Assembly (NCBI GenBank): GCA_026214975.1
Contig: CM047809.1
Location: 26,735,375-26,799,374, forward strand
Reading direction: 5' to 3'
From: Gentiana macrophylla
Lineage: Eukaryota; Streptophyta; Magnoliopsida; Gentianales; Gentianaceae
DNA length: 64,000 nt
Positions 9,730 through 21,046 of the stretch are shown here, one piece after another; within the stretch, counting starts at the first letter, position 1, and each line of letters opens with the position of its first letter. The position numbers were made by a program, and so were the translations under genes. The notes below the pieces were generated by a model, which was not told the origin of the DNA, searched no databases, and saw only the letters and a list, made by a program, of their open reading frames with translations.

Positions 9730-11290
9730 ATGGCCACCGGCGGGACTCCAACATCCACTATTGACACAGCAGCAACTCCCACAGGTGGAGACCCATTCTC
9801 CACTACTGTTTTAACGCAGCGTGGTCCGACACACCCGCTGTATCTTTGGTTTCTTCACCGAGCTCTTCCCTTTTCTTTCTCAGATGGAGTTGTCACCGGA
9901 ATACCGGTTCACAGTATGATCTCTTTAGCTTTTCCACCCACACCATCCTTAGCTGGACGTGTGATACATGTTCCTTCTATTTCTCCAAGCAAAGTTCTTC
10001 GCATACGTTCTTGACAGCCTATCTTTGTCTTAGTAGATTCTTTCAGTGGCATGTTTCGGTCCTCTTCCACATTACTTAGAAAAAGTGAGCCACCGGTTCA
10101 AGTATAAGATAATATCATTACCGCCTGGAGAATTAGACATCCAACCCATAATAGCAACGACCCAATTGCAAGAGCGGAGCTCTACCAACTAAGCTATATC
10201 CCCCGAGCCTAGTGGAGCATGCATGAAGTAGTCTAATTTTGGAAAATCACTCACCTCTGCCTGGTTTCCGTCCCGGAGGTCTGAATCAACCATTTCTGGG
10301 ATCTGTAAGTCCACACACTTCTTCATCTCTGCTTGGGCCACCCTTCTCTTGTAATTTAAATCAAGCGTGTACCGTTAAGTTGGATCGGAGTAACTATTTA
10401 CTGTGGAGGTATACTATTTTGCCTATTGTTTATGGTCATAAGTTAGATGATCATCTACTTAGTCCTGCTCCGGTCCTGAATGATCACTTTTCTCGATCTA
10501 CACTTCCCAATCCTTCCCTAAGCTAAGTTAGTGAAAAATGGGCAACCAAGGATCATCTTCTCTTGGGATGGTTACTAAGTTCCATGACATAGCAGGCCTT
10601 ATCAGAGGTTGTAGGTTGCAGTGTTGCCTATGAAGTGTGGACAACCCTGGAAAACTTGTTCAATAGTAGATCTGATTCTCGGATGCTAGAGTACAAAGAT
10701 GCACTTGCTAAAGCTTCAAAAGGCTCCAAATCTATGTCGGATTGCCTAGCTCAAATGAAATCATTCTCAGATAATTTAACTGCAGCTGGGTACCCAATTA
10801 CTAAGTCTCAACTTATTCGCAACTCTAGGAGGTCTAGATCGAGATTATGAATCATTATAGTGAATATCACCTCCAGAGTTGGATCTCTCACCGGCAAGAT
10901 GTGTAGTCACAATTAATGACACATGAGAGACGATTGAAAGACTAAACCCTACACCAATCTTTGGTTTGATGAATACTACCGCAAATCTTGCTCAAGGGTC
11001 TCTGCCTAGGAACAACAACATGCCACCATATTAGAACCCTAATTCCAGAAGAGGAAGAGGTAGGGTGGCAGAGGCAGAGGCAGGAGAAGTGGTAGAAATT
11101 CTGGATATGCAGAAACAAAAATGGTTTGTCAATTGTGTGGGAAGAGTGGTCACATCGTGACATCCTGTTGACACATGTTTGAGGAAGATTTGGTTCCTCC
11201 CAACAACAATAACAACAATGGACCTAAGCAAGTGTCCACCTAGCTGGCTAGCTCTCAGTCTGTTGGTGATCCCGCGTGGTATATGGACAA
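9730..11290 (+). pseudogene. Copia gag remnant with CCHC knuckle, interrupted by plastid DNA
   Basis: An ATG at 9730 opens a Pro/Thr-rich N-terminal frame that runs into plastid DNA at about 10004. After the insertion the recognisable copia gag resumes: LDRSNYLLWRYTILPIVYGH (about 10380-10440), then WTTLENLFNSRSDSRMLEYK...MSDCLAQMKSFSDNL (10635-10790). A C-X2-C-X4-H-X4-C zinc knuckle (CQLCGKSGHIVTSC) lies at about 11120-11162. The frame then ends near a degenerate protease start (DPAWYMDKW; DSG lost). Gag proteins coat the RNA genome in the cytoplasmic particle. Several stops and frameshifts are present, so this copy is dead. Confidence 0.8.
10004..10234 (-). other. Nuclear plastid DNA insertion (NUPT): trnA-UGC 5' exon and intron start
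   Basis: Read on the minus strand, this follows the plastid inverted-repeat sequence around trnA-UGC. First comes the trnI-trnA spacer end (CTACTTCATGCATGCTCCAC), then the tRNA-Ala 5' exon with anticodon-side text GCTCTTGCAA (about 10166-10204), then the 5' part of the group II intron (CAGGCGGTAATGATA, CTGAACCGGTGGCTCACTTT with changes, CTGTCAAGAACGTA). Differences from the plastid sequence I remember are mostly C-to-T or G-to-A, as expected for decay after transfer. The tRNA is incomplete (no 3' exon), so it cannot work. The piece sits inside copia gag, so transfer followed that insertion or was joined to it. Confidence 0.9.
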
Positions 11291-11312
11291 ATGGAGCTTC
11301 AAACCACCCGTT

Positions 11313-12017
11313 GGTCCCTTGAAAATGCTTTGGTTAAGTTTAGCCCCGGGTGAATAAACTTAACACTTAAAACTTTTGGAGTTAACAAACTCAAAGAGTT
11401 CGTGAGCTCGCTAATCGCCGCAGTCTCATTGATCGTTGATTTTATCAATTTGTTGTAGTATAATATATTCAAGTTAAGCCTTATTACTTATTGTGAAAAT
11501 ATGATACCAAGTATTAAATACTCAGTAGTGTAAGTGTGTGATTCAGTTGTTGTTTCAGTAGGTTGATGTGCTCAATATGCTAAATACAGAAAGTAAATGT
11601 AGAAAGTAAGTAGGCAGATTTTATAGGGGTTCCTGGTGGTGTAATCCTGTCAGTCCACACTTCTCCCGTGATGTTGGAGGTAATTCACTAGAGATCTTTG
11701 AGGTTCCAGTTACAAAAATCCCTAAGTTGTCTGTCCTTCACCAATAACTATGACTTCACAAACTAAACAATTGAAACAGGTGGGATTGCTGCTCCAAAGT
11801 ATTCCATTGGTCCTTGAAGGGTAGGATTGCCTCTTCACCAGCTCCACCACAAACAACAGTCCTTGACACCCAAAGATGCTTCACTGTCTTCAGCAGGTTT
11901 CTTGTAAAAGAAAGTTTGAATCAAGTAAGTGATTCAGCTTTCAGCAGCATGATCAGGATGAAATGATCAGCAGCTTAGAATCTTCAAGTGTGTGAATTTG
12001 ATGTAACTTGAAAGCAG
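11313..12017 (-). mobile_element. Partial Sirevirus-like LTR
   Basis: This segment is a close relative of the LTR at 36435-38091: GGTTAAGTTTAG, GTGAATAAACTTAACAC, TTTTGGAGTTAACAAACTCA, GGTTCCTGGTGGTGTAATCC and CACTAGAGATCTTTGAGGTT occur in the same order. Similarity stops after TTACACTTGAAGAAT at about 12017, so only the 3' part (in element sense) of the LTR is present. It adjoins the truncated copia gag on its left. Confidence 0.85.
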
Positions 12018-13265
12018 GTTACACTTGAAGAATTTACTTGGCATCCAAGAAAACACGTAAACTCGGTTCTCGAAGCTTTCGATGCTTTGAGGGCGGCCAT
12101 CGCCTCATTGAGGGCAATTTTGTACTTTTTCTTCTGCCGACTTATCTGGGAATCTTCTGGATTGCCCTAGGCCTGATTCTACAACGGATCCGCTCCATAT
12201 CTTTTTCCTTGACAATCGGCCCACTTCATTTCCTAAAATAATCCAAACATACACGGTAATACCATATTCGGGGATAATTATTAAAAACACAAATTCTCAA
12301 CGCACGAACCTCATAGATAGCATTCAACACAAATGACTCATATTTATCGGCCGAACAACTAATTTTAGCTCATGATAGGTGTAATGTTGATGCCGTAAGA
12401 TATACCAATTTAACTGTCATCACCCTGCCACAATGAGAGCATTGAAATTTCTTATTATGATTCTTTTTTTCCCTGTTGTATGAACGATCTTTTTTTTTTA
12501 CTAAAGTAGATTGTGAAATCTGATTCAAATCAAAACTAAATACTTTAAGCCATCGAATTGGTTAAGTCAATAAACCTGCTAGATTGTTTGATAATGGCAT
12601 GGATATGAAATCTGAAAATGATTTATTTAATAAGTTTGTCATTGCATATATCAACATGTGTCATTATACAATATTTTTTTTCATATATATATTTTTAGAT
12701 AAGGTGATTAATGTTTATTACATATATAAGAATTATGTTTATTATGTGTATACTAAAAGAGGGATTGAGGGAAAAGGACAAAAATATTTACAAAATGAAT
12801 AAATAAGACACACTCTTTTTTTTAGTTGCAAAAAGGACAAAAAAATTTCAGACGGATAAAAATACCCTTTTTAATAAAAGGGACGCGCCGCACACATCAT
12901 ATACATATGTTTCAGGTTGGTCCGCTGCTTGACCTCCTTCATCTTTGTTTTGTTTTGTTTTTTTTTTTTTTTTTTTCAAACACTCGTAACTTTTGATTTA
13001 GAACTTCGATCATCGAAATGTTTTCACCAAAATTCATATTTTTCTTTCTCTTCAATTTGTTCCCAAACACGATACCCTTCCGACGTATATTTTGAAAGAT
13101 TTAAAAACATTTATGTTAACTTGAAATGCGCTTTTTATTATAAACGATCGTAATTTTTTATTTGTAACACCGATCATCGAAATTGCTTCACCAAAATTCA
13201 TATTTTTTTATCTTCAATTTGAGACCACGTTTGATACATTTTCGACATAGTATTTGAAAAGTTCG
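12018..13265. other. AT-rich spacer with two diverged repeat units
   Basis: No gene is recognisable. Two diverged copies of a roughly 130-150-bp unit lie at about 12983-13105 and 13140-13262. Both contain GATCATCGAAAT, TTCACCAAAATTCATATTTT and CTTCAATTTG followed by GA(A/C)GTAT-like text. The sequence between 12018 and 12980 shows nothing identifiable apart from poly-T runs. Confidence 0.5.
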
Positions 13266-13269
13266 AATT

Positions 13270-13465
13270 TTATCGCAACTATACAAGAACACAAGAATAC
13301 GCATACGCGAATACAAGAATAAAGAATAAGAATACAAGAATACAAGAATAAAGAATACAAGAATACAAAGAATAAAATGACACAAATGACACACAAATGA
13401 CACAAGAATACAAGAATAAAGATGACACAAGAATACAAAGAATGCGGACACAAAGAATAAAGGAT
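13270..13465. repeat. Low-complexity array of ACAAGAAT/AAAGAAT units
   Basis: Short units ACAAGAAT, AAAGAAT and ACACAAATG recur many times with irregular spacing. Long open frames on the minus strand here, rich in Leu, Phe, Ser and Tyr, are products of this composition and not genes. Confidence 0.9.
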
Positions 13466-13869
13466 GACGCTTTATTAACATCCAAAATATCATCATTAAC
13501 ATTGCATAATAAAACAATCTATCAAAAAAAATGCTTCATATCCTAATGAAGCAATCTATGAAAGTATTATGGAGATGCAACTCCGGGGTAATCAAGATAA
13601 TAAAAACCTAATACTATTGGATGTAATCAAAAAGTATATTAATGAAACTAAAACATTCTTCAAGTTCTTGAAGACAAAAGCGATTGCTTTTACCATCTAT
13701 GGACCTTCATCCTTCAAACCCGCACCACATCAAACTCCATGAAAGATGTATGGCGTAAAAATGCATCAAATAGATCGGCTCGGCTTCATCAATAGAGAAT
13801 CTAGCCCTCCAATTTTCTAAAGACAAAAACATAAACATAACCATTTGAATCAACAAAGTAACATACCAA

Positions 13870-14365
13870 CAAAATAACACACCAGTCTATTTTTGTTCTC
13901 AACAAAGTGACACACCAACAAAGTAACACACTAGTCTATTTTTGTTCTCAACAAAGTAACACAACAGTCTTTTTTTGTTCTCAACAAAGTAACACACTAG
14001 TCTATTTTTGTACTCAACAAAGTAACACACCAACAAAGTAACACACTAGTCGATTTTTGTTCTCAACAAAGTAACACACCAACAAAGTAACACACTAGTC
14101 TATTTTTGTTCTCAACAAAGTAACACACCAACAAAATAACACACTAGTCTATTTTTGTTCTCAATAAAGTAACACACCAACAAAGTAACACAGTAACACA
14201 TTAACAACACAGTAACACAGTAACACACCAACAAAGTTACACACTAGTCTATTTTTGTTCTCAACAAAGTAACACACCAACAAAGTAACACGCTAGTCTA
14301 TTTTTGTTCTCAACAAATTAACACACCAACAAAGTAACACAATAGTCTATTTTTGTTCTCAATAC
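13870..14365. repeat. Minisatellite of alternating AACAAAGTAACACAC and TCTATTTTTGTTCTC blocks
   Basis: About ten copies of CTAGTCTATTTTTGTTCTC alternate with one or two copies of AACAAAGTAACACACC, giving higher-order units of roughly 33 and 50 bp. Units are well conserved in the middle and fade near 14190-14230, where a shorter AACACAGTAACAC subrepeat occurs. Confidence 0.92.
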
Positions 14366-15434
14366 GCGAATGGACATTTTTGGAAGGGATTCCGGATGTT
14401 GAAAATGGGTCGAAAACGTCGCTCAATTTGTTTTCAAAGAAGCTTGGAATCAATGCATTGTCGAAAATCGAAATAATCAACTTAAATTTGAATGCTTAAT
14501 TTGCAGTTTGATTGATGAATTAAGAGTGTGAAATCCAGTATTTATAGGGAATTTAGATTGAATGAAAAGAAGTATGTAGCAATGAAAAAAAAAATGAAAG
14601 CTTCAAGTAGCAGCCCAAAAAAACGAATAGGAGAAGAAAGATTCGAAATTTGCTCATTAGAACAATATTCCATAATGAATGTGTAAACGACCTTGAATTA
14701 TTGGGAAATGCTTAACCCAAAACTCTTTTTTTTTCCCAGCAACGTGAAACCATTTTACTTGTACTTCTCTGTGAAATTTAGTTTAAAGTGGTTGACCTTA
14801 TGCGTTAATGGACAACAAATTTCCTAGCAGTACTAAACTAACCTAAATAAGCTGCATGTAATTTTTATTCTAATCTGTTTGATCGAATCCAACAACCATA
14901 ACTGTCAAATAAAGCTTCTGAATATGACAGAAGAAAAAGGTTTTGGTACATTTAAACACAAACCTTTTGCACTTACATCTTAATTTCAAGTGGAATATTT
15001 GTGTAGCTTCTTGTTTGTGTTTGAATCATTGATTGAATATAAACAAAAACAAACCAAATTGAAGCAATAGGGACACAACGAACCCCTAAAAAAAGGGGGG
15101 AAAACCTTTATAAGCTTTCTTCATTAACAGAGGCAATTAAATTTTGATTACCATCAGCCAAAACTTGCTTTTGATCAACACAGTAACACATCCTTTGAGT
15201 CTAGGTCAAATTCCAATTCCCAATCCAGATTGGTATGAATATGCTAGAGCAAAATTTAGTAAATGACACTTGATAAAAGCAAATTTTGAATGTCAAAATT
15301 TCAGAAAACAGAGCGAATGCAGCACAAGGTAACGGCACTGAAACAAAATATAAACTTGATTAAAGGAAGTGCACAACAGTAATCGAATTATAAAACAGAA
15401 ACAGGTGGAAAATGAAGCAGCATCAGATGCTTAC
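14366..15434. other. AT-rich spacer
   Basis: No gene, structural RNA or known repeat is recognisable. The text near 14370-14560 is somewhat less AT-rich but has no long frame. If the exons to the right belong to a gene, part of this stretch would be its introns or deleted body. Confidence 0.3.
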
Positions 15435-16017
15435 AAGGTTGTGAAGTGAAGGAACGAGCAGCAAGCGATGGTGCCGGAGACGACGGAAGAAGAGTTGTCG
15501 GCGGCGTGACGGCTAATAGGAATCCGATCAGCTTAACAATTTATGACAAATACAAACATGATGAAAATGAAGCCAAAGATTCCCAATTCTTAGACCTTCA
15601 TACTTCTTTTACCAAACCTGCTATCTTTTTTTCTTATTTAAGCCAATTCAGTGATTCACAATTGAAAATCAATGTCAAAAGTGCAGCCATATTAGCAAAA
15701 ATAAGAAAAATATATGGGGTTTCAATATAGACCACAGCTAATTAAATGAACGATGGTTCCTGGCCGTATATATAATCTAAAATCAAACTTGATGTATATG
15801 CAGAACATAAACAAAAGGCAACCGTATAAATTCTAGTCCAACAAATTTGGAACAATCGCTTCTCAAATGTACAAAATAATCAAATTAATACAAAATTAAA
15901 GAAAAAAATTAACCGAAAGCTAAGAAAATGCTTACTATGAGCATCCGACTGAAACATCTTCGGAGAAGAGGATGAACCGGCCACCATTCCGCCTCCAAAT
16001 CCGCCGCCCAAAAACAT
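15435..16017 (-). pseudogene. Possible 5' end of a host gene: two small exons
   Basis: On the minus strand an ATG at 16017-16015 opens an 82-nt exon encoding MFLGGGFGGGMVAGSSSS followed by PKMFQSDAH, ending at a GTAAGC donor (15935-15930). A 78-nt exon at 15512-15435 is preceded by ...CCTATTAG and followed by GTAAGC. It joins in phase and reads VTPPTTLLPSSPAPSLAARS.... GC content is high only in these two blocks, against AT-rich surroundings, as in real exons. The upstream 16018-16150 is purine/C-rich like a 5' UTR. I do not recognise the protein: Gly/Ser/Pro-rich starts are common in plant regulators. I see no further exons to the left, where minisatellites begin, so this may be a truncated gene or a captured fragment. 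A competing frame starts upstream at an ATG near 16070. Confidence 0.35.
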
Positions 16018-17028
16018 GTTGCTTCTTCTTTAGCTGAGAAGCAATGGGATTGGAAGCAGAAGCTTGGATCCATAGCAACAGCACTCGAGCTCGATCCTAC
16101 TTCGTTGAAGCTAGAGGAGTCGATTTTATTGATTCCTCTCTTCTTTCATTTTTCTCAGCCCGGCGTTAATATTATTGGCTAGGTTATATTAGGGGTAATT
16201 TAGTCCGAAGGAAAATGTTTTGTCTTTAAATCAATAAAAAAAAAATGAATGTGGATTAAAATTTATTTACAGGGTGAAAAGTGGACTAAAACCTAATATT
16301 CCCATAGATGATAAGAAAAATTGAGATCGTCTTCAAAAAAAAAAAAAAAGAAAATTGAGATGGGAGACATGCAAACTATTTTTCGGCAAAAAAAAAAACA
16401 GGAGTATGATATGACAAATAACTGTGCTCTAAAAATGTTTTCCGATGCATGTTTAAAAAAATAGAGAAGTTAGAGCAAACGTAATGGCTTTTGTTTTCAA
16501 GCCTTTCATTGACACGTCAGGAAGATAGAAGTTCTTTTAACAAAAAAATATTGGGTAGTGGCTTTTAATTTTCTCCGTTTCATGTCCCAACTCCCAAGCT
16601 TCTCGAAGCCCTTCGATCTGCAGAAGCCTTGGCGGAAGTTAAAACTCTCTCGTACTGAATTAAAAAACTATAAAATCATATTGCAGCCAATAAAATAAAG
16701 ACAAAAAAGGCTGCTATGGTAACTTTTTTGTTTTCTCATTTTATCTTTCTTTCAAACATTTTTTCAGAATAATTAAGAGTAGTGATACATCAACTATTCC
16801 TTTCAACACAACACATTCAACACCACACATTTTTTGGTGACCTATCACATTAAAGAATTCATTACTTTAATGAATGGATTTGAATCATGTAGTGGTATGT
16901 ACACTATATAAATGCCAGAAGTAAGACATACCATTACCCAATAATAAATTAATCCAATTCACTCAAAAGCCACTACCCTTCATTTTTCTATCTTCTCGAT
17001 CTCCTGATATGGCTACTTAGCCAGCAAG
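16018..17028. other. Spacer; short inverted repeat
   Basis: Apart from a possible 5' UTR near 16018-16150, no gene is seen. GGGTAGTGGCTTTT (about 16554-16568) has an inverted partner AAAAGCCACTACCC (about 16964-16977), about 400 bp apart. This could mark a MITE but lacks visible target duplications. Confidence 0.3.
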
Positions 17029-17240
17029 GTGGGTGTTGTGAGTGATGACTGTCCTGACTATAAATTCTGGAGGTCACGGTTCGATTCTCGTAATGGGATT
17101 TATTTCCGATCGATAACACCCTTCAGCCAGTAGCAGTCGTCGACTGCAGGCGTGTATGTTGGAGCTACTTGTGCTACTCGATTAACCTCTCATCTCATTC
17201 CTCAGAGGATCGCGGGTGAGGAGCCTTACGATTAGTGCTT
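17029..17240 (+). mobile_element. Probable tRNA-related SINE, no clear tail
   Basis: A-box-like GTGGGTGTTGTGAGTGATGA (about 17029-17048) and B-box-like GGTTCGATTCTCG (17079-17090) are spaced as in a tRNA promoter. A GC-richer body of about 140 bp follows (…CGTCGACTGCAGGCG…, …CTCAGAGGATCGCGGGTG…) with no coding potential. There is no poly(A) and no clear target duplication, so the identification is tentative. Confidence 0.4.
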
Positions 17241-18046
17241 TAACTGCTTTTCTAAATCTCCTCGATAACTAATATGTTGTGGGCCATAAACCTTTTTCGA
17301 TACCATTTTTGCAATCGGCCATTACTTATGCTCTTAAAAGATAAAAACCATAAATATGGCACGTTCTTCTTAATGCAATTCACCGTTAAGCGGCCCAGAA
17401 TACGCTGAAAAGTAATAGCGTAAAATGGAACGAATTTCAAATGTTCTGAATTTAATAAGAGACGGGAAAAAACATTAACAAACATATCTTAATTAATTAT
17501 CACTTAATTTTTTTTATAATAAATACTTAATATTTTTAACAAACAACCCCTAAGCATGCCAAAAATGACCGAAAACAAGAGCACATCAGCAAACAAAAGA
17601 ATCACAAAAATGAAGTAGGATGCATTTAGAGAAACAGTATTTAATTATTACACTCAATCTAAATAAAACAATATTGTCATACTTCAAGTTTTAAGTTTTT
17701 ATTTTTTAATCATTTGCTTACTAGATTTAGGGACGTCACGTTGCGGTCGGCTTTGTAGACCCAAGAGTTCAGTCCTATATGTTGTCATTTTATTTTATTT
17801 TATTACTTTATTTGTGTTGGTAAATGACATAGAAACTTGTCCAATCGTGTTGACCGGTTAAGTAACTAGAGAGGGAGAATGGTTTGATTTTAAAGATATT
17901 TTGACCTTGGATTATCGCAAGGTGTTTATTCTCCGGGAATCGTTTACTTCGTAATCCATGTTTTATTATATATATAGTAAAATCACCTTAAGTCATTAAT
18001 TCGTATATAGTAGCTTTTTTTAAATTTAATTCATATATACCAATAG

Positions 18047-18158
18047 GGTATCGGCTTAGTGGTTTAAATTAGGTGATAACCTGATAGAGATCAGGGTTCG
18101 AATCCCGTTTGTGGCAAATGGTGTATGTGTGAATTTTTCGTGTCCCAAAAAAAAAAAA
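18047..18158 (+). mobile_element. tRNA-derived SINE with target duplication
   Basis: The head has an A-box-like GGCTTAGTGGTTTAAATTAGG and a B box GGTTCGAATCCC (about 18094-18105). It ends in TGTCCC and 12 A. TCATATATACCAATAG (18031-18046) before it is repeated as TCATATACAATAG (18159-18171) after the tail. Confidence 0.85.
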
Positions 18159-18341
18159 TCATATACAATAGTTGACCAGTTGTTTTTGGTACGTAATAAT
18201 AGGAATAATCATTTAGCCTACTAACTTGTGAATTTAACAAATACAAAAAATATTTTAGACTTTTTTTATATAATTTATCACGATCTTTCATTTTTTTAAA
18301 ACTATGTGAAACCGTAAACTTATAACTTGAAACGAATCTTG

Positions 18342-18640
18342 ATGCCAATGGATCATGGCGGACTTGGGTTTCGCGATCTTAACAGCTTCAATCTGGGTCT
18401 TCTAGCCAAGCAGGTGTGAAGGGTTGTAAAGTTGCCAACCTCACTGGTGAGATGTGTATTTTTCATGCAAAGTATTTCAATAATGGGAACATCCTAGATG
18501 CAGGGTTTGGGACCAAGTTGTCCTTCCTTCGGCGGAGCCTTTTAGAGGGTAGAGACCTTTTGGTTCGGGGGCTATGTTGGTGGGTGGGGAATGGGTCGTT
18601 GATTTTGGCTCTCTTTGTTGATGTTGTGAAATACAACGAA
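18342..18640 (+). pseudogene. LINE reverse transcriptase fragment
   Basis: From ATG 18342 the frame reads HGGLGFRDLNSFNLGLLAKQ, a hallmark of the C-terminal part of plant L1-type reverse transcriptases (GGLGFRDL..FN.ALLAKQ). After a TGA at about 18417 the rest follows in shifted frames: SLVRCVFFMQ, DAGFGTKLSFLRRSL and EGRDLLVRGLCWWVGNGS, corresponding to SFVWRSL..GR.LL..GL.WRVGNG in intact proteins. Nothing of the rest of the LINE is nearby. It is a short, frameshifted fossil. Confidence 0.85.
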
Positions 18641-18931
18641 AACGAAAGAAAGAATACGGAAGTATACTAGTCAAAGAGTAATTCAAGAGTTAAGTTACAA
18701 TGCGGTTGATCATGAGAATTTATATCTTCATACACCTCATTAGTCAAGAAAAAGTAGCGACTGCTCGTTAAATCTAAAGTTTGAAGTTTGAAATCAAAGC
18801 CTCAATCGTTAATTTATCAAATCAAAAATAATTAGATCGTTTGATAACTCAATCTTAAATTATTATTTCAAATTTTTACAACACTTCAAGATATAAAAAC
18901 CGAAAATATATATATGAAAGTTACATATTAA

Positions 18932-21032
18932 TGTAACACCCTAAAATTCGTAGAAGGGTAAAATGATAATTGTGATGCTACTACATGACTAAATTATTAT
19001 TTAACATATTTATTTAATTAAAAGGTTTTATTTTAATGGATTTTAATTAACGGGTATAAAAGAACCATTACCTAACCTACCTATGTATTAGTTTTGTACA
19101 CGAAAATTCTATCTCCAATTGGTACAAAGTAAAACGAAAAATTCGAATGTTGGTTTTCAAATTCGGGGTTTAACGGTTGATTTTCGGTGTAGACCATACT
19201 AGAAGAAAAATTAATCTCCGTGATTTGAGCGATCGTTTCGATACTAAATTGCTCTTTTTCTAAGTTTTCCTTTTTAGCCCTAAATCTAGATTCCGTATGT
19301 TCTTGAGAAAAATCTAAGCTTTGGTGAATTAGAAAGTTGTCTAATCGTAACAGAATTGTTATTTATCGTAGGTGATTCGTAGGTTTCGCTTAATCGGTAA
19401 TCGTTTTTTACTATCCGCTTACGCTTTCGTTCATTCGCTGGAATCATGGCAAGGAAGTGCCGTTTTCATCTGTGTTTTTGTTATATTCCGAATATATTGC
19501 AGTCGTAATGTGCTGTGCATATTTATTTGTAATTAATATTCCGATGGCTGTTTTAATGTGATGTAAGCATATATTAATGAATGTCAATGTTATTATATTT
19601 TACTTGGTTGGGAATGGTCCTGGGTTAAATTCCCAGATGTCATGTCGGTGGCCCAAGCAGAAGGTATGCTATTGACATATGAATGTCTTTTGTTTAAATT
19701 ATTATATTATTACATTAATTTGTTCTGTAGATGTGTATTCCTAAGAAAAAAAGGGAATAAACCATAGGCACTGTATTTAGGGAAAAAAAAAAAAGGGATA
19801 TATTATATGTTATTTCCAGATTGTAATAATAATAGTTATTATAAAAATAATATACATGGTGGTGTTGATGTTCCTAAATATTATTATATGAGATAATATT
19901 CATCTTGTTTGGGTATTATTTGTGTACAATGTGTTATGGTTTCATATGTATATCTTTGTGGGACATCATATGTTAATTTGCAATGCCTAACATCGACTTG
20001 ACGATAAATTTCTTGTTCTACACCACAACCGGCCTCTGCATGGAGAAGGTGGGAGCACCGGAAGGCATTGTTTAGGCCTTGTGCGACATTGACTTAGTAG
20101 TCAATCAATGATTCTTTTACAACACGCTTTGAAATAATTAATTAGATGTCTAGGACAAGAAGTCCTTAGGAAGCCTTTATGTGAATGAACCAGGTGGTTA
20201 GAACTTAACTCGTAAATACATATGTGGATGTCTAAAAGCTAAAACGTCAATATGAGGCACGTCTATTCTTCTTAGCATTGGACTATTACACTCATTTACT
20301 TGGTCTGATGCCAAGGGACATGTGTGACTCCCACACGAGACCTAAGCCTGTGCCCCTCGAGGTGCTTCCACTGCTATGCGGTGCAAATTGTTCACCATGC
20401 GTAGTGTCCTTTGGTATTGATGTAACAAACCTTACTTGTGCAAGGATGTACTACAGAGCTAGTAGAGGGTGAGTGAGCTATACTGTTACAACCTATGTGG
20501 TAGTGATTGTAGAAGATTTTCATGTTATATAAATGTACGTGTTGCCTTTAATTGTAACCGTTTATTCTACCCCTTAGTAAGTACATATGTACTTACCCCC
20601 TCTTCTCTCTTGTCCCCACCCCGAGAAGGTAGTGTTTTTGTAGGTCGTTTTTGAGGCCACTGAGGAGTGACCCGGAGATGATGCAGATGACGTCTACTGT
20701 CTTTACTTTCAGTTTACTTTTGGGTATAGATTCTCTTGTCCTTTGTAACGATGAAGATCAATTGTTTGAGTTTTTGGTTAACGTTTAGTAACGGATACAT
20801 TTGTATTTGATAATTATAATAAGTCTTTGATGATGTATTAGTCGCAGCCTGTGTTACTTTTGAACATTTATTAGTTGTTTTAGTTACCCGAGTCAGTCTT
20901 TTTGTCTTCTGCTTGTTCTCTGATGTCTGCTTACGTAATGCTTCCGCATATAATTAGATTAAAATATAATTATATGCGTGCCGGACGTTCTTTTCCGGAT
21001 AGGGACTCGGTATCCGGGACAGGGGCGTCACG
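18932..21032 (+). repeat. Left (5') LTR of the gypsy element
   Basis: About 2.1 kb, starting TGTAACA. A TATA box TATAAAAG at about 19055-19062 lies 120 bp from the left edge, in the expected promoter position. The terminal base differs from the right LTR (TCACG against TCACA). Confidence 0.93.
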
Positions 21033-21033
21033 G

Positions 21034-21046
21034 TTGGTATCAGGGA
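21034..21046 (+). other. Primer binding site of the gypsy element
   Basis: TTGGTATCAGG follows the left LTR by one base and resembles the complement of initiator methionine tRNA (TGGTATCAGAGC), with one change. Confidence 0.7.

Larger units (their letters stand above)
9475..11312 (+). mobile_element. 5' part of a Ty1/copia element (LTR, primer site, gag), truncated
   Basis: A short LTR-like segment (about 9475-9697) is followed by TGGTATCAGAGC (9700-9711), the typical copia primer binding site, and then a degraded gag. The element stops at the start of the protease region, where a Sirevirus-like LTR fragment begins at about 11313. Its gag is itself split by a plastid DNA insertion at about 10004-10234. 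No reverse transcriptase or 3' LTR remains here. Confidence 0.7.

Noticed and set aside
10164..10204. tRNA-Ala-like sequence on the minus strand
   Set aside because: Only the 5' exon of plastid trnA-UGC is present, followed by intron sequence; the 3' half is missing, so it is plastid debris and not a tRNA gene.
13188..13517. Long hydrophobic open frames on the minus strand
   Set aside because: They arise from ACAAGAAT-type low-complexity repeats in several frames at once; no start context or homology.
13870..14365. CRISPR-like array
   Set aside because: Regular repeats are present, but the spacers are themselves repeats and the context is a plant nuclear genome; it is a minisatellite.
15446..15730. 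94-residue plus-strand frame
   Set aside because: It overlaps, antisense, the better supported exon at 15435-15512 and loses any composition typical of coding DNA afterwards.
16554..16977. MITE suggested by a 14-bp inverted repeat
   Set aside because: The repeats are not at symmetrical ends of a defined block, and no duplicated target bases are seen; it may be chance in AT-rich DNA.
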